DNA of 64,000 bases from Rebecca billardiae RCC1528 (taxonomy: Eukaryota; Haptophyta). The position numbers were made by a program, and so were the translations under genes. The notes beneath the pieces are model-generated. The model ran no database searches. It saw only the letters and a list, made by a program, of their open reading frames with translations, and was not told where the DNA came from. Of the stretch, positions 1 to 8,622 are shown one piece after another. The stretch lies in the NCBI GenBank assembly GCA_965240325.2, contig OZ251232.1, forward strand, positions 620,001 through 684,000, in the 5' to 3' direction. Position 1 is the stretch's first letter; every line of letters starts with the position of its first letter.

Positions 1-2177
1 GTGTCCCCACGCCCCGCCCGGGCGCGCGGGCATCGGACGCACCGGAAGCGTGGGCGCAGGTTGTACAGGAAGCGGTAGGTGAGCTGCATGGCGCTCAGCT
101 CCTCCTCCTCCTCCTCTGCCGCTTCCTCGGCTGCCCCCTGCACCTCACCCGCGCCCGTATCGTCGCGCTGCCGCCGCGAGGCGGCCGAGGCGGCCGAGGC
201 GCGCGAACGGCTGCGGTGCGTGCCGGGCGCCGAGCTGCCGCCGCTCTCCCGGGCCTCCCACAGCGGCGGGAGGGGCGGCACCGGCGGCTGGTGCCTCGGC
301 GCGCCCGGCTCGTCGCCGTCGAGCGCGGGCAGCGGCGCCCACTCCACGCCGCCGCCACAGGCGCCGCCGCCGAGCTCTGCGGCGCTGATCAGCCCGCCCG
401 CGCCACCCTCGGCGGGGCGCGAGGGCGGTGGAGGCTCTGCACTCTCGCTCGCCCAGCCCCAGCTCAGCTCCTCCGCGCGGCGGCCGCGCGCGAAGCTGCC
501 GTTCTCCGCGATGGTCGTCTCCGTCTCGGCCTCGTCCGCCTCCGACGGCGGGACCAGCACGATCGGCACGCTCTGCCGCGAGGAGCGGCCGTAGCCGAGG
601 CCGTCGCCGCGCGAGAGGCGCGCGGAGGAGCGGCGGATGCTCGCGCGTGAGGTGCCCACGCCCTTGGACACGGCGAACGGCCGCCGCCGCCGCGTGCGCC
701 GGCGGTGCAGGAGGCACGCGTACGCCGCGTAGGACGCGCACAGGCAGAGCACGATCAGGGGCAGCACGCCCCAGTACCACACGCTCACCCCGCCGGGCGT
801 GGCGGAGAGCAGGGTGGACATGGTCAGCGTGGGCCTTGCGCCACTGGCCCCGACGCCGCTCGCAGCGGCGGCGGTGTCGGCGCCGTCCTCCTCTTCGCCG
901 CCGTCGGTGTCGTCGTCACCCTCCTCGTCGTCGCCACCGCCGTTGACGCTCGCCGAGACGCCCGCAGGCTCGAGCTCGGGCGGGGGCGAGGGCGGGGGCG
1001 AGGGCGGTGGGAGCGGCGGCGGTGCGGGCGGTGCGGACGGCGGCGGGCTGGGCGGCGGTGCGGGTGGCGGGCGAGGCGGCAAGCCGGGCGGCGGGCTCGG
1101 CGGCGGTGATGGTGGGCGCGCGGGTGGTGGCAAGGGTGGTGGTGAGGGCGGTGGTCTCGGTGGCTGGCCGGGCGGCGGACTTGGCGGCGGGCTTGGCGGT
1201 GGGCTCGGCGGGAGACCTGGTGGCGGACTTGGCGGTCGACGTGGCGGTGGACTTGGCGGCGGGCTTGGCGGCGGGCTCGGCGGGGAGCTTGGTGGCGGGC
1301 TTGGAGGCGGGCTCGGCGGTGGACTCGGCGGAGGGCTCGGCGGCGGGCTTGGCGGCGGGCGAGGCGGCGGGCGAGGCGGTGAGCTTGGTGGCGGGCTTGG
1401 AGGCGGGCTCGGTGGTGGACTCGGCGGAGGGCTCGGCGGCGCCCGGGGCGGCGGGCTTGGCGGCGGGCTCGGCGGCGGTGATGGCGGTGGCGGGCTCGGT
1501 GGCGGGCTTGGTGGCGGACTGGGCGTCGGCGGTGGCGCTGGAGGTAGAGGCGGGCTCGGTGGCGGCGGGGGCATCGGCGGCGGGTGCGGCGCGCACGTGT
1601 CACCCCCTGAGTAGTTGTAGCTGCCTGAGAGACACGTGTACGGGCACTCGTACGTGGTCATGCCGCGGATGGTGTTGTCGAGCTCGATGCCTGCGCCGGT
1701 GTAGACAATCGTGCACACGATGTTGTCCTCCGTGCCGGGCGGGTTGTAGAAGAGCCCTAACGTGCGCATGCACGGGCGGCAGCCCCCCCAGAGCCAAAAA
1801 GGGCCCGGGTGGCCGCGGATGTACCCGTCCTCGGCGCAGAACTCCTCGCAGTTGTCCTCGCCGCCGCCCGAGGTGAGCCAGTCCGTCCACGAGCCCTCCA
1901 TGAACGCAAACGGCCCGATGCCACAAGCCGGAACGAGCCCGTTGCCGTCCTCGCCCGTGCAGTTGTACCGCGCGCACGTGTTGTTGGGCGAGAAGGAGCC
2001 GCGACCGACCCACTCCACGACGCCCGCGTCCGAGCACCACTCGTCGACGCCGCAGAGGGTGGAGTTGATCGTCGACTGGTTGCACGTGACCAGTGTCGCA
2101 TTCGACTCGCCCGCGGACGTTGCGTGCTGCAGCCCACCCAGCGCCGCGACCGCGGCGAGGAGCCACGCTGCGCGCAT
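1..2177 (-). CDS. Proline-rich (SPPP) single-pass membrane glycoprotein, partial at 3' end
   Basis: The minus frame is open from the ATG at 2177 to the left edge (about 725 codons), so the end is missing. It starts with a signal peptide (MRAAWLLAAVAALGG..., cleavage near ATSA). A Cys- and N-glycosylation-rich ectodomain of about 190 residues follows, with many CxxC-like and NxT/NxS sites. Next is a roughly 200-residue stalk of SPPP/PPPP repeats (about 970-1590), an acidic linker, one membrane span (WYWGVLPLIVLCLC, near 720-780), a basic stop-transfer and a Ser/Glu-rich cytoplasmic tail. The stalk is typical of hydroxyproline-rich cell-surface glycoproteins such as pherophorin-like algal proteins; the globular domain is not recognised. 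A wall/surface anchor or receptor role is inference. A GTGCGT at about 42-37 could be an intron donor near the edge. The start is 225 bp from the divergent TFB5 gene. Confidence 0.75.
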   Translation of the reverse strand, partial: MRAAWLLAAVAALGGLQHATSAGESNATLVTCNQSTINSTLCGVDEWCSDAGVVEWVGRGSFSPNNTCARYNCTGEDGNGLVPACGIGPFAFMEGSWTDWLTSGGGEDNCEEFCAEDGYIRGHPGPFWLWGGCRPCMRTLGLFYNPPGTEDNIVCTIVYTGAGIELDNTIRGMTTYECPYTCLSGSYNYSGGDTCAPHPPPMPPPPPSPPLPPAPPPTPSPPPSPPPSPPPPSPPPSPPPSPPPRAPPSPPPSPPPSPPPSPPPSSPPRPPPRPPPSPPPSPPPSPPPSPPPSPPPSSPPSPPPSPPPSPPPRRPPSPPPGLPPSPPPSPPPSPPPGQPPRPPPSPPPLPPPARPPSPPPSPPPGLPPRPPPAPPPSPPPSAPPAPPPLPPPSPPPSPPPELEPAGVSASVNGGGDDEEGDDDTDGGEEEDGADTAAAASGVGASGARPTLTMSTLLSATPGGVSVWYWGVLPLIVLCLCASYAAYACLLHRRRTRRRRPFAVSKGVGTSRASIRRSSARLSRGDGLGYGRSSRQSVPIVLVPPSEADEAETETTIAENGSFARGRRAEELSWGWASESAEPPPPSRPAEGGAGGLISAAELGGGACGGGVEWAPLPALDGDEPGAPRHQPPVPPLPPLWEARESGGSSAPGTHRSRSRASAASAASRRQRDDTGAGEVQGAAEEAAEEEEEELSAMQLTYRFLYNLRPRFRCVRCPRARAGRGD

Positions 2178-2401
2178 CCGGGCGTGGACGGGGACGCGGT
2201 CGGTCTGTTCGGACCGTTGTTTGTGGTGCGACCGCGATCCGGGCGGTCGACCGACAAACGTGCTGCTCGGCCCGGGAAGAAAAAGAAAAAAGAATAAAAC
2301 CGCCGGTTGGCCGATCGGGACAGCCATCGTGCGCAAGGTGACGGGGGCGGCCGCGGGTTCCCGTGCCGTGCAAGACTCGGCGGGCGCGCTCGCTCACGGC
2401 C
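2178..2401. promoter_or_regulatory. Shared upstream region of divergent surface-glycoprotein and TFB5 genes
   Basis: The 224 bp between two divergent start codons hold an A-rich tract (about 2277-2299, AAAAAGAAAAAAGAATAAAA) that stands out against about 70% GC surroundings. A TATA-like or 5'UTR role is inferred; no defined factor site is visible. Confidence 0.35.
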
Positions 2402-2650
2402 ATGGTGAACGGAGAGACGGGGTTTGTGCTGATCGAGTGCGACGTGCCGACGAGGGTGTTCATCGAGAAGGTCGACCGTGACTTGCGCGAGGCCGGGAGG
2501 GGTGGCGGGGACGTGGGCAAGACCTCGCTCATCCGTGAGACGCTGGACGAAACACACCTGCTCGTCTCGCGCAGCCTGCTCGAGCCACTGCAGAGGCAGA
2601 TCGAGGAGAGAAATCGCGAGAACACTTTCACTCGCGATCAGCGCAGCTGA
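2402..2650 (+). CDS. GTF2H5: TFIIH core subunit TFB5 / GTF2H5 (TTDA)
   Basis: This 82-residue protein begins MVNGETGFVLIECD and carries the family hallmarks: a V-x-x-GxLIECD-type first strand, a D-E-T-H-L-L-V strand corresponding to human DDTHVFV, and a final helix Q-x-x-EERNRENTF matching the ELMDQNAF region. TFB5 is the smallest TFIIH subunit. It binds p52/TFB2 and stabilises the complex for transcription initiation and nucleotide-excision repair in the nucleus. Its length is close to the usual 70-75 residues; the extra residues form a Gly-rich loop (REAGRGGGDVGK). An upstream in-frame ATG at 2363 would add 13 basic residues but is not supported by the family alignment. It is intronless and divergent from the surface glycoprotein. 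Confidence 0.88.
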   Translation: MVNGETGFVLIECDVPTRVFIEKVDRDLREAGRGGGDVGKTSLIRETLDETHLLVSRSLLEPLQRQIEERNRENTFTRDQRS

Positions 2651-3210
2651 TCTGGCCTCGCCGCGTGGCGTGCTCCCGGAGGGGCGTGCCTTTGTGTGCA
2701 GGATGCGCTGCTGCCGCGGGGAGGCGACTGTGCGAAAGCTGCATACACTGTAAGCCACGTGGGCCGATGGTCCTGACATGCTGAGTTCCTCTGCGCAGGC
2801 CGCGGAGACATGCGCGGCGGCGGCGTTGAGGCGTGGGTGCCGGGTCGGGCCTCGGGGTCCGCGATGCCTCCGCAGTCCCGACGCCGACGCCCGGGTCACG
2901 CCTCACGGCCCGACGGCGACGGGCTCAGCCTCAGGCTCAGCCCTCAGTAGTCAGTAGTCGTCTGAAAGAGTCGTCTCTCGTCATCATCGCAGGAACAGTT
3001 CGGAATAACTGCGATGATATATAGTGATTCACCGAACTGAAGCTGAGCAGATACAACAGCGCATGATATGATCAGATCAACTTACAAATAAAAACTGCCG
3101 GCGTCTGCCGGCCGCCTCCGGGCTTGTTCCTCGCGAACACTCAATCGGGCCCGGCGCGCACGAGCTGGCGGGGGCCACAACCCCCATCAGCCGCGGCGGC
3201 CGGGCTCCGG
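2651..3210. other. Convergent intergenic region TFB5 / TIR-like gene
   Basis: No supportable gene. It separates the 3' ends of two convergent genes. The AT-richer part (about 2985-3100), with an AAATAAAAA tract at 3085-3094, could contain cleavage/polyadenylation signals. The short ORFs here are GC-bias shadows. Confidence 0.4.
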
Positions 3211-5380
3211 TCACCTCGGCGCGGGCGAGGGCGGCGCCGGCTCGCCCCTGGCACCGTTTGCGTCTCCGTCGAAGGGGTGCACCGCCGCGTCGCCGCCGAC
3301 CGCCGTGTCCTGCGCGGGCGGCACGGGCGCGGGCGCGCCGCCCTCCGCCTGCGCGTCGGCGTTCCACGCCTTGCCCGACGTCGACTGGCTCGCCGGCGCG
3401 GAGGAGGCGTTGGGCGTGCGGATGCCGCTGGTGCTGTTCTCCGTGACGAGCGCGCGGCTCGAGCGGTTCGAGCCGCCCGCGCTCGCCGAGGTGTACGACG
3501 AGCCCACGCGCAGCGCGTTGGTCGCCATCGCGGTCGCGCGGATGTCCGCCGAGCGCGTCGCCTCCGCGGCAAACGCGAGCATCTTGTGCGCCTCCTTGTT
3601 GAACGCGTCGAGGTCGCCGAAGCCCTCCTCGATGATGCCGAGCAGCTTCTGCCGGTCGCGCTCGAGGTGGCAGGTGCACATGTGCACGTCGAAGCGCGCG
3701 AACTCGCGCGTCATCCGCATCCGCGCCGCCTTGACGCGCGACTCGCCGAACGACATGACCGAGTCCTCTGCCGAGGGCAGCGGCCACAGCTCGATCCGCT
3801 CCTTGGAGCCGCCCATCTCGATGAACACGTACAGCTCGAGCACGCACCAGAGGCGCTGCAGGTACGTCTCGCCGCAGAGCACGAGGAGCGTGTTGCACCC
3901 CGCGAGCCAGATGGGCATGCACTGCAGGTTGTTCTCGATGTCGTTCTGGTCGATGCCTGCGGGCGCGCGCGCACGGCGGCGGCGGCGGCGGCAGGAGCGG
4001 CGCGGTGCGTGCGTGAGCACACGAGCGCGGGGCGAGCCGGGCAGGGCGCGCGCCCTCGGCGCGGCGCGGCGCGCGGGCTCGTGCGGGCGCGCACAGAAGC
4101 GATCGAACCACACGAGCGGCCGCCGGTTGTGCGTCGCGTAGAAGCCGTGCGCCCAGCGCTGCAGCGCCGCGTACTTTGCGTCGGGGTCGTCGTGCCAGCT
4201 GCAGCGGGGGGCGGGGCGGGGGCAGCCGAGCGAGGGTGGGCGCGCGCGTGAGCGCGGGGCCGTCGCGGCACAGCCTCTGGCGGCGAGGCGCGCGCGCGCG
4301 CGCGCGCGGGCGGGCGGGCGCGGCGGCGCACCTGTGGCTCACGAACGCGTCGACGTCGCCAAAGTGCGCGCGGAGCGTCTGCAGCGTGTGCGCCTGCGGC
4401 TCCTCGCGCGAGAGCATCTCCACCTTGATCTCGTCGGCGTACACGCACTTGAACATGGCCTCGGACTTGTCCATCAGCTCCTCGGACGTGATCGCGGTGC
4501 CGACGAGCGAGGCGATCTTGGCGGCGGAGCGCGCCTCGGCGCCCTGCGAGGCGAGCCAGGCCTGGATCCGCGCGCGCAGCTGCGTGTTCATGAACACCAG
4601 CCCGACGAGCAGCATCAGCAGGATGTGCACTATGAAGAGCACATAGGGCAGCGTGTCCACGCGCATGCCGGCAATCACGTCCGCGGCAATCAGCCCGAGC
4701 TCGAGGGCGGAGGAGGCGAAGCAGGTCTGGCCCGTGAGGCGCCACGTGCCGTCGAGGGTGGCGCGGACCGGCCGCGCGCGCACGAGCAGCATCAGCACGC
4801 CGATGCCGCCGCGCCCCCAGATGATCGCGACGAGCGAGTAGCGCACAAACTGCACGATGGCGTACCAGCACGGCATGCCCGCGGGCGCGAGCGACTCAAA
4901 CGTGCACTCGACCTCGTCGGTCTCGCCGAAGAGCCAGAGGCCGACGAGCGCGAGCACGCGCGCCACGTACATCACGCCCACCACCGTCATCGACAGCGAC
5001 GTGAACGCGGCCGTGCCCTTCACGGGCAGCGTGTCGGTCGGCAGCGGCGAGAGCAGCAGCAGCGTCGCGCCGACGAGCGCGACGATCGCGCCGATCCGTC
5101 CGACGGCCGTGTTGGATTCGGCGAAGAAGAAGCCCGCGCCGACGACGATCGACGTCACGCCGATCAGCGCCGACGGGTACTGCACGCGCGTCCGCCGCTT
5201 CTTGCCCTGGCGGCGGGCGTCCCGGAGCCTGTTACTCACCGCCGTGGGCACGACCGAGTTGCGTCGCTCGCTTGGCGCCTCGAGGTCGCTCGCGCCGAAC
5301 GGGCGCGTTTCAGGCGAATCGAGGCTGGCGGGCCGCACGGTTCCGCCCCCGATCCCTGCCATGGCTCGCCTCGGAGCCAA
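3211..5380 (-). CDS. Multi-pass membrane protein with C-terminal TIR-like domain
   Basis: Three exons: complement(3211..3956, 4095..4198, 4332..5380), 632 residues. Introns of 138 and 133 bp both start GTGCGC and end GCAG; splicing restores S-W-H-D-D and F-C-I-D-Q. Residues of about 70-275 hold roughly six hydrophobic spans. From about 343 comes a TIR-like module: D-A-F-V-S-H-S-W-H-D-D, W-A-x-G-F then R-P-L-V-W-F-D-x-F-C-I-D-Q-N-D-I, L-x-C-M-P-I-W-L-A-G-C, and R-L-W-C-V-L-E-L-Y. This architecture is a family seen in algae and oomycetes, without an established function. The last 100 residues are Ser/Ala/Gly-rich and disordered. The start may be the ATG at 5380 or the next one at 5362. NAD hydrolase or signalling activity is possible but unproven. 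Confidence 0.78.
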
Positions 5381-5799
5381 CCAGCGCTGCTCTCGTGCCC
5401 CCCCCGGCGCCTTAACAAGCCCTCATCCCTCGAACACCCGCCAAGGGTTGCAGCTCGCAACGCACGCACTCACACGCCCTGCACTGGGCACTCAGCTGGC
5501 CATTTTACCCAACCGCTATGATCCGAGCGCATCAGCAGCCTCCACGTGCAAGTTCAGACTGTGGATCCCGAAATCAGTTGAGCGACCTCGCGACCCAATA
5601 TATTAATCTGAAATCGACGACCGCTTCCCATGATTTGACGTTTCGTGGCGGGGTACGATAGTCCGGTAGGTTCAGCAACCGGACAGCCGGACAACCGCCG
5701 CCCGGCGGTTGACACCCGGACTGACTGCGATGGCGGTATCCGCTGCCACCAGTTGACGCGCCTAAACGTTCAATTGGCCAGATCACGGCCGCGAGGACG
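5381..5799. promoter_or_regulatory. Divergent upstream region, TIR-like gene / MAPKK
   Basis: 419 bp between divergent ATGs, with locally lower GC at about 5540-5660. It contains a short GC-rich near-palindrome (about 5692-5714, CAACCGCCGCCCGGCGGTTG). It probably holds both promoters; no specific factor site is assigned. Confidence 0.35.
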
Positions 5800-7179
5800 A
5801 TGCTGCGGGACAAGCCGGAGCCGATCAGCATCCCGCTCCCGGAGCGGTCACGCTCGTGCCTCGACAGCGCGGGCGCCGGCTGGTCTCAGCCCGGCGCCAG
5901 CATGTGCATCGACGTCACGCACTCGGCGGCGGCGAGCGACGCGCAGCAGGTGGATGCGCTCGACGCCAGCCTCGCCTCGAGCGGCGCCGCAGCCGAGATC
6001 CGGCACGAGGACCTGCAGGTGCTGAGCGTGGTGGGCCACGGCTCGAGCGGCATGGTGCAAAAAGTGCTGCACAAGCCGACCAACTCGATCCTCGCGCTCA
6101 AGGTGATCCCGCTCGTCGCGGAGGAGAGCGTGCGGCGCGCGATCCTGCTCGAGCTGCGCACGCTGCACGGCTCGCAGTGCCCGGCGATCGTCTCGTTCTA
6201 CGGCGCGTTCTACCGCGAGGGCGCGGTTCAGATCGCCCTCGAGTACATGGACGCCTCGCTCATGGACGTGCTCAAGGGCACGGGCTCGCCCATCCCCGAG
6301 CGCGTGCTGCTCGCGATGACGCTGCCGCTGCTGCAGGGCCTCGCGTACCTGCACAAGACGCGGCGCGTGATCCACCGCGACATCAAGCCGTCCAACCTGC
6401 TGATCGACAAGGACGGCTCGTGCAAGATCGCCGACTTCGGCGTGTCGGGCGAGCTGCAGTCCTCGCTCTCCAAGTGCGCGTCGTGGGTGGGCACGGTGCA
6501 CTACATGTCGCCCGAGCGGATCTCGGGCGGCAGCTACTCGTTCAACAGCGACCTGTGGTCGCTCGGCCTCTCGCTGCTCGAGCTGGCGGGCGGGCGCTTC
6601 CCGTACCCGCCGACGCACAGCGACCAGCGGCTGGGCTTCTGGGACCTGGTGCGCCGTGCGCAGCCGCCGCCGCGCGGGCACGCGCGCCGCGCCGGCTCGC
6701 TCGCTCACCGCCGCTCCGCCCCGCGCGCGCGCGCGCGCGCTCCCGCCGCCCGCGGCCGCGTCGCAGCTCGAGCACATCGTGGAGGAGCCGGCGCCGACAA
6801 TCCCGGCGCATCTGTCGCCGCCGTTTGCGGACTTCCTGCGCCAATGCCTGCAGAAGGAGCCCGAGCGCAGGCCATCGACCACCGAGCTGCTCGAGCACGA
6901 GTGGGTGCGCTCAGCGGCGGAGCTGCCGCGCGACGAGCTGCTGCACTGGAGTCAGGATGTGCTCGCGAGGGTGCGCGCGCGCGCCGAGCGCCGAGCGCCG
7001 ATGCCGACGCGGTGCCCGGGCGCCGCGCTCGCTGCTTACGTGCATTGCCCGTGCCCCTCGCGCGGCGCTCCTCGCCACGCGCGCAGTTGCCACCTCGCGG
7101 CGTCGAGGGCGACGTGGAGCACTCAACGGACGCCATGGACGCGTCTATGCAGGCGGGCGCGGGCGCGATGATGCAATAA
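5800..7179 (+). CDS. MAP kinase kinase (MAP2K/STE7 family)
   Basis: Three exons: 5800..6648, 6767..6970, 7087..7179 (381 residues). Both introns (118 and 116 bp) begin GTGCGC and end GCAG. The kinase domain shows the Gly loop GHGSSGMV (about 79-85), catalytic Lys101 (LALKVIPL), HRDIKPSNLL with Asp194, DFGVSG with Asp212, and a MAPKK-type activation segment SLSKCASWVGTVHYMSPER. It then has SDLWSLGLSLLELA and, across the first splice, FWDLLEHIVEEPAPTIP, typical of MKK subdomain X/XI. It should phosphorylate the Thr-x-Tyr loop of a MAP kinase in a cytoplasmic cascade. The third exon encodes a 30-residue acidic/Met-rich tail; reading through intron 2 instead would give an unrelated Arg-rich tail ending at 7171, so the spliced form is preferred. 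Confidence 0.9.
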   Translation: MLRDKPEPISIPLPERSRSCLDSAGAGWSQPGASMCIDVTHSAAASDAQQVDALDASLASSGAAAEIRHEDLQVLSVVGHGSSGMVQKVLHKPTNSILALKVIPLVAEESVRRAILLELRTLHGSQCPAIVSFYGAFYREGAVQIALEYMDASLMDVLKGTGSPIPERVLLAMTLPLLQGLAYLHKTRRVIHRDIKPSNLLIDKDGSCKIADFGVSGELQSSLSKCASWVGTVHYMSPERISGGSYSFNSDLWSLGLSLLELAGGRFPYPPTHSDQRLGFWDLVRRAQPPPRGHARRAGSLAHRRSAPRARARAPAARGRVAARAHRGGAGADNPGASVAAVCGLPAPMPAEGARAQAIDHRAARARVGALSGGAAARRAAALESGCAREGARARRAPSADADAVPGRRARCLRALPVPLARRSSPRAQLPPRGVEGDVEHSTDAMDASMQAGAGAMMQ

Positions 7180-7726
7180 CACCGCGTGATGCCTGCGCGG
7201 CACGCACAGCACAGTCTGTCGTCTGAACGGAGCGGGCGGAACATGCGGCGCGCGTGCTCGCTGCACGCTCGCGCTGCACTGGTGGCGCGTGAGCCTGCGT
7301 TGCCGGGCCAGGCCGCTGTGGCCGCGCTGGCGAAGCCGAGTCGCCAGCACGTACGCCACTGACTACTGAGTGACTGCTGCGGACTGCTGCTGATTGCCGA
7401 TTGGCATCGGGGCCGGGCCTCCGAGACCGAGTCAGCCGCACCGCGCACGGCCACGGTCAGCAGCCGTCCGGGCGGGTCCGCGCCGGCGCCGGAGACACGG
7501 GATCAGACGGGCTGGAATTGGATCGGGTACGTAAAGTTTACTACGTCGAACGTAGCTGATGACGGTGTACAGTACACGTATGTCGTATATATACATCGCG
7601 GATGATATGGCGGCGGCGCGGACGATATTGATCACGTCGTCAGCAGTGAGAGCAGACAGTCACGCGTACTCGTGCAGTGTCATAGCCTGTGTCTGTGACT
7701 TGGGTCTGGGAGGCTGTGAATCAGAC
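7180..7726. other. Convergent intergenic region after MAPKK
   Basis: No gene supported. Slightly AT-rich patches (7540-7615, including TATATATACATC) are near the 3' end of the minus-strand gene that ends at 7727. Nothing else recognised. Confidence 0.4.
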
Positions 7727-8485
7727 TCACGACGCGGCAGTGCCAGCGGGCGGCTCATCCCCGGCCCCATCTGTGGCGTCGCCGCTGGGCACGGCCTCGA
7801 CGAATTCGAACCCTTCGTCCTCGTTCGGGCCGCTCGTTGGCGGTGGTGGCGCGTGGCCGTGCTGCTCGGCGCCATGCGCGTCGACGTAGATGGGCTGCAG
7901 CGACGCGAGTGTCGTCGCGTTGTGCTTGGCGAGCACCTTGCGCAGCCTGCAGTATCGCACACTGCACACGGCTGCGACGACGAGCAAGATGGCGATGAGC
8001 GAGAAGCACACGCCAAGCATGACGGCAGGGTCGATATGGATCGGATGCCGCTTCGCGTGGTGCTGGCGGATCGGCGGCTTGTGCACCTTGGGCGGTGGCG
8101 CAGACGGCGCCTTGGCGGGCTCAGAGGCCACATGGGCGGGCGGAGGCTTGGGTGACGCCGGGGCACCAGAGCTGTGTGGACGGGAGTCGTCGGCTGCTGA
8201 GGTGATGCGATCCAAGCCCGACTTGACCGCGCCTTTGCCGGCATTGATGAGCGCGTCAGTAACGCCGGCCTCGTCGGCTGCCTTCTTGACCGCGATCGCT
8301 GTTTCAGCTGCGCTGCGCGCTGCCTCCGCCGCACTTTTCGCAGCCTCCGTGACATCCTTGGTGGTAGAGGCGATCGCGTCCTTCGCCGAGCGCACGCGAT
8401 GCGACAGCTGATCCACTGTCCGCCCGTCCGCGACCGTCAGCACCATCGCCAGCCACACGGCCGCCTTGGCCGCCCACCTCCCCAT
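7727..8485 (-). CDS. Small secretory single-pass membrane protein, unknown function
   Basis: A 252-residue intronless ORF. Residues 1-21 (MGRWAAKAAVWLAMVLTVADG) form a signal peptide. Residues of about 25-95 are an Ala/Lys/Ser-rich amphipathic helix with AKSAAEAARSAAETA-like heptads. A Pro/His-rich linker follows, then one membrane span (VMLGVCFSLIAILLVVAAVCSV, near residue 155). The tail is about 75 residues, ending Asp/Glu- and Gly-rich. The predicted topology is a lumenal/extracellular helical domain with a short cytoplasmic tail. No family is recognised. It is only 137 bp from the divergent PhyH gene, so the two may be co-regulated. Confidence 0.65.
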   Translation of the reverse strand: MGRWAAKAAVWLAMVLTVADGRTVDQLSHRVRSAKDAIASTTKDVTEAAKSAAEAARSAAETAIAVKKAADEAGVTDALINAGKGAVKSGLDRITSAADDSRPHSSGAPASPKPPPAHVASEPAKAPSAPPPKVHKPPIRQHHAKRHPIHIDPAVMLGVCFSLIAILLVVAAVCSVRYCRLRKVLAKHNATTLASLQPIYVDAHGAEQHGHAPPPPTSGPNEDEGFEFVEAVPSGDATDGAGDEPPAGTAAS

Positions 8486-8622
8486 GGCTGCGCCCTGCAG
8501 TGCTTTGGGCGGGCGTGAGCCGGCGTCAACAGTGCTGCTGGTCGACTCTCGGCGGGTGTCTCGTCAAAGCGTTTGCCGCTCTCCAGCGATGGTCCGAGGA
8601 CGAACCAGGGTGCTGCGTCAGC
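8486..8622. promoter_or_regulatory. Compact bidirectional promoter
   Basis: Only 137 bp separate the ATGs of the small membrane protein (-) and the PhyH-like gene (+), so both core promoters must lie in it or overlap coding sequence. No clear TATA box is visible. Confidence 0.4.

Noticed and set aside
799-1614. Plus-strand Gly-Gly-Leu-Gly repeat ORF
   Set aside because: It is the antisense of the SPPP stalk. The minus frame has a signal peptide, glycosylation sites and a membrane span, and stays open through the whole region.
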